In this document: piece after piece, positions 7,943 to 16,940 of the stretch | Layout of the letters: every line of letters starts with the position of its first letter | Position numbering within the stretch: the first letter of the stretch is position 1 | The notes under the pieces: generated by a model | What the model saw: only the letters and a program-made list of their open reading frames with translations | Told to the model about the DNA's origin: nothing | Database searches by the model: none | Assembly: GCA_965224045.1 (NCBI GenBank) | Contig: CBDCYD010000016.1 | Coordinates: 620,001 to 684,000, forward strand | DNA from: Tectiglobus sp965224045 | GTDB taxonomy: Bacteria > Pseudomonadota > Alphaproteobacteria > Rhizobiales > Hyphomicrobiaceae | Length of the DNA stretch: 64,000 nucleotides | Reading direction: 5' to 3' | Program-made: the position numbers and the translations under genes

Positions 7943-9753
7943 TCCGCCCTGTCATCGTCGTACTTGGTCCGTCCGGTCTGTCGATCGCCAAGAAGATCAC
8001 AACCGTCATTGCGGGCTGCGAAATTCACGGTCTTGCAAAGCGTCTGCCCGATGCCGACGTAACCTTCGATGATGCGATGGTGCATATCGGGCGGTGTTTT
8101 CGTGACGGGCGCGCGCTGATCGGCGTTTGTGCGAGCGGGATCCTGGTGCGGGCGGTGGCGCCGTTTTTGCGTGACAAGTTCCGCGAACCACCGGTCGTCG
8201 CGGTCGCCGAGGATGGATCGAGTGTGGTACCGCTCATTGGCGGCCACAGCGGTGCCAACGACATTGCGCGGCAGATCGCAGCCGGAGTCGCCGGCCACGC
8301 AGCGATTACCACGGCCGGTGAGGTTGTCACGGGCACGGCACTCGATGCACCGCCCGACGGTTGGGTGCTCTGCAATCGCGAGACCGCAAGGCAGGTCATG
8401 GCCGACATCGTTGCCGGTTGCAGCGTCGCGGTCGATCCTGCTCTTGACTGGCTCGATGGCGCGAGGTTTGACCGTAGACGTGACGGCGATGTGCAATTGA
8501 CCGCCTCGATCCATGCGGGAACAGCGCGGCCGCGGGAGCTTGTCTATCACCCGAAGCGGGTGGTGATCGGCGTTGGTTCGGATCGCGGCTGTCCTCCGGC
8601 TCAACTGATCGATCTCGTCGAAACGGCACTTGATGATGCTGGCGTTGCCCGCGAGGCGGTTGCTTGCATTGTTTCGATAGCGCGCAAGGCGGATGAGCCG
8701 GCCGTTCATGCAGTTGCAGAACACCTCGACGTACCGGCGCGGTTTTTGGAGGCCGGCGACATCTCGCCCGTTGCGGACCTCATTCCCAACCCGTCTACGG
8801 TCGTTGCCCGAGAGGTTGGCGTTGCGGGCGTCGCCGAAGGCGCGGCGCTGGCCGCCTCTGGCGCTAAGACGCTTCTGGTTGAAAAACTGAAGTCGCAGCG
8901 CGCGACGTGTGCGGTTGCGGTCGCCAATCGCATTGTCGAGCCACGAGAGATCGGACGCGCGCGGGGCAGTGTCGCCGTTGTCGGGGTCGGCCCGGGTGTC
9001 GCTGACTGGCGGACCGGGGAGGCTGTCGCATTGTTGCACGCGGCATCCGACTGGGTGGGGTATGGCCTTTATCTCGACCTGATCGGCGATCTTCGCGCCG
9101 GGCAACTCGAGCACCGCTTCGCACTTGGAGATGAAGAACAGCGCGTACGTGACGCTCTCGAACTTGCCGGACGCGGTCGTGACGTTGCGCTCGTGTGTTC
9201 AGGAGATGCGGGAATCTATGCAATGGCGGCGCTTGCCTGCGAGATCATGGCGCTTGATCCGGCCGATAGTGGTCTGAGTGAGGGCGCGCATCGGGTGGCA
9301 TTGACCGTTGCGCCAGGCGTTTCGGCGTTTCAGGCAGCGGCCGCACGTGTCGGGGCGCCGATCGGGCATGATTTCTGTTGCATTTCACTGTCGGACCTGC
9401 TGACGCCGTGGCCCGTCATCGCGCGGCGCGTGCAGGCTGCAGCGGACGGCGATTTTGTCGTGGCATTCTACAATCCGCGTTCCCTTCGGCGGCAGTCCCA
9501 GCTCGATGAAGCTATCGCTCTTCTCAGACCGGCGCGGCCGGCGCACTCACCGGTGATCGTTGCGAGCAACCTGGGCCGTCCCGGTGAGAAGATCGATGTG
9601 ACGACCCTCGCAACCTTCGATTCCGTCGACGTCGACATGTTGTCGATTGTGATGGTGGGATCGTCGACAACGACCGCGTTTCAAACCGGTGACGGGCGGC
9701 AGATCGTTTTTACGCCGCGCGGGTATGCGGCCAAGCGGGAGGCGGCGGAATGA
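7939..9753 (+). CDS. cobJ: CbiG-CobJ fusion: cobalt-precorrin-5A hydrolase / precorrin-3B C17-methyltransferase
   Basis: A 604-aa two-domain protein. Residues 1 to about 335 match CbiG (which opens the ring-A lactone and removes C20 as acetaldehyde), including the CASGILVRAVAP segment, the PLIGGHSGAND motif and a CobE-like region with GSDRGCP. Residues 345-600 are a SAM methyltransferase (GVGPGVADWRTGEA, CSGDAGIYAM, FYNPRS) that closes ring C while methylating C17. The start at 7939 gives an ATGA overlap with cobI; the end overlaps cobM in the same way. Fusion links two steps that act close together in the pathway. Confidence 0.93.
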   Translation: MIRPVIVVLGPSGLSIAKKITTVIAGCEIHGLAKRLPDADVTFDDAMVHIGRCFRDGRALIGVCASGILVRAVAPFLRDKFREPPVVAVAEDGSSVVPLIGGHSGANDIARQIAAGVAGHAAITTAGEVVTGTALDAPPDGWVLCNRETARQVMADIVAGCSVAVDPALDWLDGARFDRRRDGDVQLTASIHAGTARPRELVYHPKRVVIGVGSDRGCPPAQLIDLVETALDDAGVAREAVACIVSIARKADEPAVHAVAEHLDVPARFLEAGDISPVADLIPNPSTVVAREVGVAGVAEGAALAASGAKTLLVEKLKSQRATCAVAVANRIVEPREIGRARGSVAVVGVGPGVADWRTGEAVALLHAASDWVGYGLYLDLIGDLRAGQLEHRFALGDEEQRVRDALELAGRGRDVALVCSGDAGIYAMAALACEIMALDPADSGLSEGAHRVALTVAPGVSAFQAAAARVGAPIGHDFCCISLSDLLTPWPVIARRVQAAADGDFVVAFYNPRSLRRQSQLDEAIALLRPARPAHSPVIVASNLGRPGEKIDVTTLATFDSVDVDMLSIVMVGSSTTTAFQTGDGRQIVFTPRGYAAKREAAE

Positions 9754-10526
9754 CGGTATACTTCATAGGTGCCGGACCTGGAGCAGCCGATCTCATCACG
9801 GTGCGCGGATTGCGGTTGATCGAGCGCTGTCCGGTTTGTCTCTATGCCGGTTCTCTGGTTCCGGAGGAGATAGTCGGCGCGGCGCCTGGCGATGCAGTGA
9901 TCAAGGATACGGCGCCGATGACGCTGGACCAGATCATCGACGAAATTGCCGCTGCTGACCGCCGGAACCTGGATGTTGCGCGTGTCCATTCGGGAGACCC
10001 GTCGCTTTACGGCGCGATCGCGGAGCAGATGCGGCGTCTCGATCGTCTGGGAATTAGCTACGACGTCGTTCCCGGCGTGCCGGCGTTCGCTGCTGCTGCC
10101 GCCGTGCTCAAGTCGGAGCTTACGCTGCCGGAGGTTGCACAAAGCGTGATCGTTACGCGGACGGCCATGAAAGCGTCTGCAATGCCTCAAGGTGAGGACT
10201 TGGCGACCCTCGGCGCATCAGGTGCGACGCTTGCCATTCACCTGTCCGTGCGCAACCTGAAACATGTTCGCGCGGAGTTGGAACCGCTTTACGGAGCGGA
10301 TTGTCCGGTGGTCGTCGTCTATCGGGCGACATGGCCGGACCAGCAGGTAATTCGCGGGACGTTGGGCGATATCGCGGGCAAGGTGCGGGCTGCGAAAATC
10401 ACCCGTACAGCACTGGTGCTCATCGGGCGGGTGTTCGAAGAGGAAACAGAGTTCCGTGATTCAGCGCTCTACGACGGCGCGCATCAGCACATTTTGCGCA
10501 ACAGAAAAACGGCTCAGGCGTCATGA
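9750..10526 (+). CDS. cobM: Precorrin-4 C11-methyltransferase CobM/CbiF
   Basis: A 258-aa SAM-dependent methyltransferase acting at C11. Motifs seen are FIGAGPGAADLITVRG at the start, VHSGDPSLYGA in the middle, and PGVPAFAAAAA; the C-terminal half has the typical VYRATWPDQ region. It is the last gene of the plus-strand operon. Its 3' end overlaps the convergent cobK by 13 nt (10514-10526), so the two transcripts are antisense at their tails. Confidence 0.96.
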   Translation: MTVYFIGAGPGAADLITVRGLRLIERCPVCLYAGSLVPEEIVGAAPGDAVIKDTAPMTLDQIIDEIAAADRRNLDVARVHSGDPSLYGAIAEQMRRLDRLGISYDVVPGVPAFAAAAAVLKSELTLPEVAQSVIVTRTAMKASAMPQGEDLATLGASGATLAIHLSVRNLKHVRAELEPLYGADCPVVVVYRATWPDQQVIRGTLGDIAGKVRAAKITRTALVLIGRVFEEETEFRDSALYDGAHQHILRNRKTAQAS

Positions 10527-11272
10527 GGTATCAGCAGCGCCATGAGTTCGTCGATGGTGGTGGCATCGACCGGCGGCTGACCGGCCGGACGGTCGACCAT
10601 GACGACAGAGATGCCAAGTTGGCGGGCGGCATCAAGCTTGGCACGAACGGCTTCGCCGCCTGCGTTCTTGGTAACCAGGGTGGTGATCGCGTAGCGCTGC
10701 ATCAGACCCAGTTCGTTTTCGAGCGAGAACGGCGGGCGGGCGCAGATGATCTCGATGTGCGACGGCGCCGGCGTACGCGGCGGTTCGATCATTCGTGCGA
10801 TAAAGCCCACATCATCTCGTGCGGCGAACGGGGCCAGGTGCTGGCTGCCGATGGTGAGCAGAACGCGGGCGCCGCGTTGAAGGCTCTGTGCGGCTTCGTC
10901 GAGGTTTGCAACACGCTGCCATTGGTCATCGGGTCGCGCCTGCCAGGGAGCGCGACAAAGGCGCAGGTATCGCGCGGCGGCGGCCCGTGCGGCCCGTGCG
11001 GCATTCGGCGAGATCTTTGTCGCGAACGGGTGTGTGGCATCGACAATGACGGCGATGGATTCATGGCGCAGGAATGCCTCGAGACCCTTGACGCCACCGA
11101 ACCCGCCGGAGCGGCTCGTGCCGGATATCGGCTCCGGGCGGTGTGTGCGTCCAGCGAGTGATGTGATGACCGAGAACCGTGCATCGTCTGAGAGCGCAGC
11201 TGCCAGCCGGCGGGCCTCCTGCGTGCCGCCAAGCAACAAGACACGGGCTGGAGATTGCGGGGCGGCGGACAT
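10514..11272 (-). CDS. cobK: Precorrin-6A reductase CobK/CbiJ
   Basis: A 252-aa NAD(P)H-dependent reductase of the corrin ring. It has the family LLGGTQEARRLA nucleotide-binding start, a VDATHPFA motif, an RAPWQ-type loop, and a C-terminal VTKNAGGEAVRAKLDAA helix. It starts immediately after the cbiD stop on the same strand and is therefore expressed with it. It converges on cobM. Confidence 0.95.
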   Translation of the reverse strand: MSAAPQSPARVLLLGGTQEARRLAAALSDDARFSVITSLAGRTHRPEPISGTSRSGGFGGVKGLEAFLRHESIAVIVDATHPFATKISPNAARAARAAAARYLRLCRAPWQARPDDQWQRVANLDEAAQSLQRGARVLLTIGSQHLAPFAARDDVGFIARMIEPPRTPAPSHIEIICARPPFSLENELGLMQRYAITTLVTKNAGGEAVRAKLDAARQLGISVVMVDRPAGQPPVDATTIDELMALLIPHDA

Positions 11273-11273
11273 G

Positions 11274-12374
11274 TCACGGCGCTTTCGCTATGATATTGCC
11301 GGCCCGGTCAACAACGATCGTGGTGACGTCCACGGAGGCGCCGGCCAGGGTCTTGAGCGCGGTATCCCGGGCCAACCGAGCGATCGCACCGGCAATGTCA
11401 ATGTCTGCACGCTGGCAATGGCTGAGGACTTCGGCGGCGGTATTCGCGGTCCTGATGTCTGCGAGCATGCTGTCGGCTGCACCGAGCCCGGAACACCGGC
11501 TGGCGAGCCACGCGAAATCGACCTGGCTTCGGGCCGAGTGCAGGTCGAGAACGCCCTGGGCCAGTTTGCACATCTTTGCAAACCCGCCGGCGACGACGAC
11601 GTCGGGGATAGGGTGGTTGCGTACATATTTCAACATTCCGCCGACGAAGTCGCCCATGTCTATCATTGCGGCATCGGGCAGGCCGTACAACTTTTGCACT
11701 GCGGCTTCGGATGTGGAGCCGGTCGCGCCTGCGATGCGCGGCAGGCCCTCGGCGCGGGCAACGTCGATGCCGCGGTGGATCGAGTGGATCCAGGCCGAGC
11801 AGGAATAGGGATGGACGACACCCGTCGTTCCGAGGATCGAGATGCCGCCGAGTATACCAAGGCGCGGATTCCACGTTTTGGCTGCGAGGGCCTCGCCGCC
11901 GGGAACCGATATCTCGATGTCGACATCGATGGGAGCGTTGAAGCGTTGTGCGAGTTCGGTGACGACCGCTTGCATCATGCGGCGCGGCACCGGATTGATG
12001 GCCGCCTCACCCGGAGGCAGAGGCAGGCCGGGCTTTGTCACCGTGCCAATACCGTCTCCGGCATGAAAACGGATGCCGTTGCCGGATGGCGCCCGGCAGA
12101 CCCTGGAGATGATCAAGGCTCCGTGTGTAACGTCGGGGTCGTCGCCGGCATCCTTGACAATGCCCGCCTTGGCCCAACCATCGCCGGCGTCGTCAAGCGC
12201 CAAAGCAAAAGCGGGGCGTTCGCCTTTCGGCAGGCTGATCTCGACCGGGTCCGGGGCGGTGCCGGTAAGCAGGCGTTGGAATGCGGCCTTGGTGGCCGCC
12301 GTGGCGCAAGCACCGGTGGTCCAGCCACGGCGCAGCTCACGTCTTTCCTCTGCCGTCGGTCGGGTGGTGGTCAT
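11274..12374 (-). CDS. cbiD: Cobalt-precorrin-5B C1-methyltransferase CbiD
   Basis: A 366-aa protein with the diagnostic CbiD start (RRGWTTGACATAATKAA), then SLPKGERPAFAL, INPVPRRMM and a GTTGVVHPYS stretch. It methylates C1 of cobalt-precorrin-5B. CbiD is the cobalt-early counterpart of CobF, so its presence supports that route here. It is transcribed with cobK, divergently from cobA across 89 nt that should hold both promoters. Confidence 0.96.
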   Translation of the reverse strand: MTTTRPTAEERRELRRGWTTGACATAATKAAFQRLLTGTAPDPVEISLPKGERPAFALALDDAGDGWAKAGIVKDAGDDPDVTHGALIISRVCRAPSGNGIRFHAGDGIGTVTKPGLPLPPGEAAINPVPRRMMQAVVTELAQRFNAPIDVDIEISVPGGEALAAKTWNPRLGILGGISILGTTGVVHPYSCSAWIHSIHRGIDVARAEGLPRIAGATGSTSEAAVQKLYGLPDAAMIDMGDFVGGMLKYVRNHPIPDVVVAGGFAKMCKLAQGVLDLHSARSQVDFAWLASRCSGLGAADSMLADIRTANTAAEVLSHCQRADIDIAGAIARLARDTALKTLAGASVDVTTIVVDRAGNIIAKAP

Positions 12375-12463
12375 GGGCGGAACCCTATTGCTTTATCGTC
12401 GAGGCAGGAACACGTTTTTTGCGGCAATGGGTGCGGTAGTGAACCAATGCGGGCGGGTGCGTG

Positions 12464-13339
12464 ATGTGCGGGTCCGATCACGATAGCAGGCGACCTGCAG
12501 CGAGTGGTTGCAACCATGGTGACGCACAAGGTTTTGCGCGGCTCGACGACGAGCCGTTTCCGGATTTTGCGGCGGGAACGGTTTGGCTGGTGGGAGCGGG
12601 ACCCGGTGCGCCGGGGCTGTTAACGCTGCTTGCTTTTCATGGCCTGAAGTGTGCCGATATCGTCGTCTACGATGCGCTTGTCAGTCCGGCCGTCCTGCGC
12701 TGGGCAGGGCCGCAGGCGGTTCTCGAATATGCCGGCAAACGCGGTGGAAAGCCGTCCCACAACCAGCGCGATATCTCAGACCGCCTGGTGGAGTTGGCGC
12801 GCTCCGGCAAGAAGGTGTTGCGGCTGAAGGGCGGTGATCCATTCATATTCGGGCGAGGCGGGGAAGAGTGCGAGGCTCTGGCAGCGGCCGGAATTCGGTT
12901 TCGCGTCGTGCCGGGTGTGACTGCCGGTGTGGGCGGGCTCGGCTACGCCGGGATTGCAGCAACCCATCGCGACATCAATCACAGTGTGATTTTTCTCACC
13001 GGACACGACTCATCCGGTCAAGTGCCGGCGCGCGTCGATTGGGCGGCCGTCGCCACGGCGTCCCCGGTGCTGGTGATGTACATGGCCGTCAAGAACCTTG
13101 CCGACATCGCTCAGCGACTGCTGGAAAATGGACGGTCCAGCAATGACCTGGTCGCGGTCATCAGCAATGCGACGTTGCCCAACCAGCAAGTGGTTGAGAC
13201 GAGATTGGGCGAAGTGAGCGGGCTTGCCGAGGCTGGCACGCTTGCAACGCCGTCGATCGTCGTCGTTGGTGCGGCCGCGGATCTGCGCGGCAAGCTCGAG
13301 TGGTTCGTTGGCGAGTTGAAGGCGAATACTATTGGCTGA
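12464..13339 (+). CDS. cobA: Uroporphyrinogen-III C-methyltransferase CobA (SUMT)
   Basis: A protein of about 291 aa that makes precorrin-2 from uroporphyrinogen III, the entry step to B12 and siroheme. The core starts near residue 40 with VWLVGAGPGAPGLLTL, then DALVSPAVL, KGGDPFIFGRGGEE and the TAGVGGLGYAGI loop. The ATG at 12464 and a GTG at 12461 are both possible starts. The N-terminal 35 residues are a non-conserved extension. Its stop overlaps the TTG start of cobB by 8 nt. Confidence 0.95.
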   Translation: MCGSDHDSRRPAASGCNHGDAQGFARLDDEPFPDFAAGTVWLVGAGPGAPGLLTLLAFHGLKCADIVVYDALVSPAVLRWAGPQAVLEYAGKRGGKPSHNQRDISDRLVELARSGKKVLRLKGGDPFIFGRGGEECEALAAAGIRFRVVPGVTAGVGGLGYAGIAATHRDINHSVIFLTGHDSSGQVPARVDWAAVATASPVLVMYMAVKNLADIAQRLLENGRSSNDLVAVISNATLPNQQVVETRLGEVSGLAEAGTLATPSIVVVGAAADLRGKLEWFVGELKANTIG

Positions 13340-14645
13340 GCGGTGTGTTACCAGTGGCAGCGGATTTGTGCTGGCGGCACCGGCCTCGGGTACCGGCAAA
13401 ACGGTGGTGAGCGCCGGTCTTCTCGAAGCCTTGCGCCGGCGCGGTGTCCGTGTGAAATCGGCAAAGACCGGGCCAGACTACATTGATCCTCAGTTTCTTG
13501 CAGCGGCCGCCCAAGGCGACTGCATCAATCTTGACCCGTGGGCCATGACGGACCAGCAACTCCGTGCGCGTGCGGGTGAACATCTTGGCGAAGCAGATAT
13601 GCTGGTCGTTGAAGGGGTCATGGGGCTGTTCGATGGTGCCGTTGGCGGCGGGGCATCGACGGCAGACCTTGCGCGGGTCCTTGGGCTGCCGGTCGTGCTC
13701 ATCGTCGATGCCAGCCGCCAAGCACAGTCCGTTGCGGCGATCGTGCATGGATTTGCGACATTGCGCACCGACATTGTCGTCGCCGGCGTGATTGCGACGC
13801 GCGTTGCCAGTGATCGCCACGAAGCGATGGTCGCGGAAGCGTTGTCGCCTCTTGACATTTGTTATCTCGGGGCAGTGTTTCGAGATGATGATCTTGCCAT
13901 ACCGTCGCGTCATCTCGGGCTCGTTCAGGCGACGGAAGTCGGGCAGCTCGCCGGGTTGATCGAGGCTGCCGGCCATGCGGTCGGCGATCGTGTCGATCTC
14001 GAGGCCATCGAAGAGCTGGCGCGTCCGGTGGTGGCGGGCGGAGCGGTGCAGCGCATGCAGCCGCCGGGCCAGAAGATCGCTGTTGCCCGCGATGCTGCCT
14101 TGAGTTTTGTTTATCCGCATATGCTTTCCGACTGGCAACGCTCTGGTGCAAGTCTTCAGTTCTTTTCGCCGCTTGACAACGACGCTCCATCCGCTGATTG
14201 CGATGCGGTGTTTTTGCCGGGCGGGTATCCGGAACTCCACGCCGGCAAGCTCTCGCAGGCACAGGAGTTCATGGATGGCTTGGCGGCGGCGGCCAAGCGC
14301 GGTGCATGCATCTATGGTGAATGCGGGGGCTACATGGTTTTGGGCGAGGCCATCATCGATGGTGACGGGCGCGCGCATCGAATGTCCGGCCTGTTGTCCC
14401 ATGTCACGAGTTTTTCGGATCGCGCGCGTCATCTCGGTTACCGCCATCTGGTTGCCCGGGATGGTTGCGGCCTTACTGGTGAATTTCTGGGGCACGAATT
14501 CCACTACTCGATCCTGGCCGAGGCGGGAACGGATCAACCCCTGTTTCGTGCGTATGACAGCTCCGGCAATGACCTGGGCGACGTCGGTGGACGGAAGGGG
14601 ACTGTGATGGGGTCCTACAATCACATCATCGAACGCAAACCGTAG
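13332..14645 (+). CDS. cobB: Cobyrinate a,c-diamide synthase CobB/CbiA
   Basis: A 437-aa glutamine-dependent amidotransferase that amidates the a and c side chains of cobyrinate or hydrogenobyrinate. The N-terminal dethiobiotin-synthetase-like ATP domain has PASGTGKTVVSAG; the C-terminal glutaminase domain has the nucleophile Cys in GECGGYM and a late HEFHYS motif. The only reasonable start is the TTG at 13332, which lies inside the end of cobA and fits translational coupling. Confidence 0.94.
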   Translation: MAERCVTSGSGFVLAAPASGTGKTVVSAGLLEALRRRGVRVKSAKTGPDYIDPQFLAAAAQGDCINLDPWAMTDQQLRARAGEHLGEADMLVVEGVMGLFDGAVGGGASTADLARVLGLPVVLIVDASRQAQSVAAIVHGFATLRTDIVVAGVIATRVASDRHEAMVAEALSPLDICYLGAVFRDDDLAIPSRHLGLVQATEVGQLAGLIEAAGHAVGDRVDLEAIEELARPVVAGGAVQRMQPPGQKIAVARDAALSFVYPHMLSDWQRSGASLQFFSPLDNDAPSADCDAVFLPGGYPELHAGKLSQAQEFMDGLAAAAKRGACIYGECGGYMVLGEAIIDGDGRAHRMSGLLSHVTSFSDRARHLGYRHLVARDGCGLTGEFLGHEFHYSILAEAGTDQPLFRAYDSSGNDLGDVGGRKGTVMGSYNHIIERKP

Positions 14646-14859
14646 CTCTGAGAAACTCCTAATTTCGATTAATCAGAAAATGCTTTGGTGAGCGCCAAGG
14701 CCTGGTTCATTCGATTTCGCTTATAAATTTTCACGACTTGTGAATGGGTTGCAACGCAATATTCCCACGGGGCAGAAGGTCGGGCGTCGTTACGATTGCA
14801 ACGTGTCTTATCTGGCTTCAACTCAAAAAAAGAATACATGACCACGAAGGATCGAGACT

Positions 14860-15285
14860 GTGTCGAAGCACAAGGAAGTTGCAGTAAAGGTCAATGCGCT
14901 TGTAGACGAGGGTATTGCCGAATTGGTTGCAGCGTTGTCGGAAATCGATGGCCTTGCGACGTTGGAAAGCTGTCAGGGCGAGCCCGGCGAGGCAGATGCG
15001 TTCGTTCTGTTTCGCCACTCTAACTGGCGCCAGTCGGGTGCGATGCTTTTCGAGGAACTCATGCCGGCATTGGGCGATGTCATGCGCAACCATGTGTCGC
15101 TGCGCCTCGAGGCGTTCGAAAACGGCGGTGCGATGGGTTCGATCTTGGTCGATCCAGCAGCAGTTGATGAGCTGACCGACATTGTACGCTCCCTGGCCCA
15201 AAAGCCGAAATCTATCGGGGTCGCGCGCTCAAGTGTTGCGACCACTTCAAAGCATTCTTCGACGATACCCGCCATTTCCAGCTAG
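14860..15285 (+). CDS. Hypothetical protein downstream of cobB
   Basis: A 141-aa acidic protein starting at GTG 14860 with a GAAGGA ribosome site just upstream. It has alternating helix and strand segments, one Cys (Glu-Ser-Cys-Gln-Gly-Glu near residue 40) and a conserved-looking FRHSNWR patch. I do not recognise the family. A 214-nt spacer separates it from cobB, so it may have its own promoter. The last 20 residues are Ser/Thr-rich and probably disordered. Confidence 0.6.
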   Translation: MSKHKEVAVKVNALVDEGIAELVAALSEIDGLATLESCQGEPGEADAFVLFRHSNWRQSGAMLFEELMPALGDVMRNHVSLRLEAFENGGAMGSILVDPAAVDELTDIVRSLAQKPKSIGVARSSVATTSKHSSTIPAISS

Positions 15286-15409
15286 CCAGCGCCGTTGACC
15301 TCGGCGCTGTCGGTTTCCGCGTTGGCTGCTACGCCAAAGGCCAAGCCGACGCAAAGCGACGGATCGCAAGGGGGGCCGACCGAGCGCGTCGCGGTGGTTG
15401 GCGGTAGCT

Positions 15410-15537
15410 AGAGCGTTTCAGGTTTAGCTGGAACCGTCCCACTCCCCCGCCCGGCCGCCCATGCAATCGTGGTTTTGGGCGGCCGGGCGGGGGAGTGGGC
15501 AGGCGATGTGATTCCGCCTAAGGCGGAAATGAGCTAG
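15410..15537. repeat. Nested palindromic element (possible MITE or strong terminator)
   Basis: A perfect 23-bp GC-rich inverted repeat occupies 15438-15460 and 15477-15499 around a 16-nt loop. It is flanked by diverged outer arms that begin and end with CTAG (about 15410-15438 and 15503-15537; roughly 20 of 29 positions pair), the right arm itself folding through TTCCGCC-TAA-GGCGGAA. The nesting suggests a non-autonomous mobile palindrome. It lies in a 456-nt spacer (15286-15741) with no gene, between two plus-strand genes, where it could also act as a terminator. Confidence 0.7.
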
Positions 15538-15741
15538 ATCACCGGAACTCCCGGGTTCAGAACAGCGGGGGGCGTCGTGCAATGCGGCGCCCCTATTGTC
15601 ACTGCAATCTTTGCCACTCTTGTCGCGGCAACCGCTCGGCGGCGTCACTCCGCGCGTTGGCAAACGGGCAGGGCCGACTATCACACCCGGGGATGACCGT
15701 GTATGTGAGGGGCGGGCGAACCGGCAGGGACGGCACTGGCC

Positions 15742-16875
15742 ATGGCGTCGAAGAAGCGCATTCTCTACTTGCAGACCGAGGACTGGGCATTTCTGCTGCA
15801 TCGCCTGCCGATGTCGCGGGCGGCTCGTGATGCCGGGTTCGAAGTCCATGTCGCGACCAAAATCGGTGAGCGGCGCGCCGACATAGAGCGTGAAGGCTTC
15901 ATTGTCCACGACCTGGGTTGGACGCGGGGCAGCCGGTCGATGCTCGATACGGCGCGGGCCGTGCAGCAGGTCAGGCATGTTCTGCGGGAGGTTCGGCCCG
16001 ACGTTTTGCACAACGTAGCGATCAAGCCGACGCTCGTCGGCGGTTTGGCCAGCGTCGGTCTCAACGGTCTGAAGATCGTCAATAACATCGCAGGCCTGGG
16101 CTCGGCGTTTCTTGCATCGTCCGCTCACAAGCGAGCGCTGGCGGCAGGGCTGGGGCAAACGCTGCGCGGCCTCATGAATCGCGGGCATGTGCGGACCATC
16201 GTGCAAAATCCCGACGACCGGGACTTCTTGCTCAAGCTTGGTGTTGCAGCTGATCGGATCGTCCTGATCGCTGGGTCAGGAGTCGACACGCGGGGTTTGC
16301 GCCCATTGCCTGAGCCGGACGGGGCGGTAACATTGGCCTACGTCGGGCGCATGCTGGAGGACAAGGGCGTGCGGGCGTTGATCGAGGCACATGGCTTGCT
16401 TGCTGCAAAGGGCGATGCCCCGAAGTTGCTACTTGCCGGCACGCCGGATCCTGAAAATCCGACCAGTATTCCGGAGACGGAACTCCTGCAATGGACTGGG
16501 CGAGACGGGATCGAGTGGCTGGGCCATGTCAAGGACGTGCCGGCGTTGTGGACGCGTGCACATATTGCGGTGCTGCCGTCCCGACGCGAGGGGTTGCCGA
16601 AGACGCTGTTGGAGGCTGCAGCACTTGGGCGGGCAATGGTTGCATCCGATGCGCCGGGATGCCGGGAGATCGCGATCGACGGTGTAAGTGCGCTCACCCA
16701 TCCGGTCGACGATGCCGCAGCGATGGCGGCGGCGATCAAGCGCCTAGCAGGGGATGCAGAGCTGCGTCGGACGTTTGCCGCGGCCGCGCGACGCCTGGTT
16801 GAGGAGCGATTTTCCGAGGAGATCATCGGTGCACAGACCGTTGCACTCTATGAGGCGTTGCTCGCCGAGCCCTGA
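15742..16875 (+). CDS. Family 4 glycosyltransferase
   Basis: A 377-aa GT-B fold enzyme. The N-terminal half contains HRLPMSRAARDAGFEVHV and VLHNVAIKP; the C-terminal half has the GT4 donor-site pattern LAYVGRMLEDKGV, then LPSRREGLPKTLLEAAALGRA with the paired Glu residues, and a C-terminal RLVEERFSEE helix. Such enzymes transfer sugars onto lipid-linked or surface glycans; the acceptor cannot be inferred, because no other polysaccharide gene is nearby. It converges on the E1 beta gene 65 nt downstream. Confidence 0.9.
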   Translation: MASKKRILYLQTEDWAFLLHRLPMSRAARDAGFEVHVATKIGERRADIEREGFIVHDLGWTRGSRSMLDTARAVQQVRHVLREVRPDVLHNVAIKPTLVGGLASVGLNGLKIVNNIAGLGSAFLASSAHKRALAAGLGQTLRGLMNRGHVRTIVQNPDDRDFLLKLGVAADRIVLIAGSGVDTRGLRPLPEPDGAVTLAYVGRMLEDKGVRALIEAHGLLAAKGDAPKLLLAGTPDPENPTSIPETELLQWTGRDGIEWLGHVKDVPALWTRAHIAVLPSRREGLPKTLLEAAALGRAMVASDAPGCREIAIDGVSALTHPVDDAAAMAAAIKRLAGDAELRRTFAAAARRLVEERFSEEIIGAQTVALYEALLAEP

Positions 16876-16940
16876 GGGTGCATTCCTGCGCGATTGCACC
16901 GGCGCCTCGATTTCAGACGCAGCGGGCTCCAACATTGCTG

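Noticed and set aside
11034..12464. Plus-strand 476-aa frame opposite cobK and cbiD
   Set aside because: Shadow of two clearly recognised genes on the minus strand.
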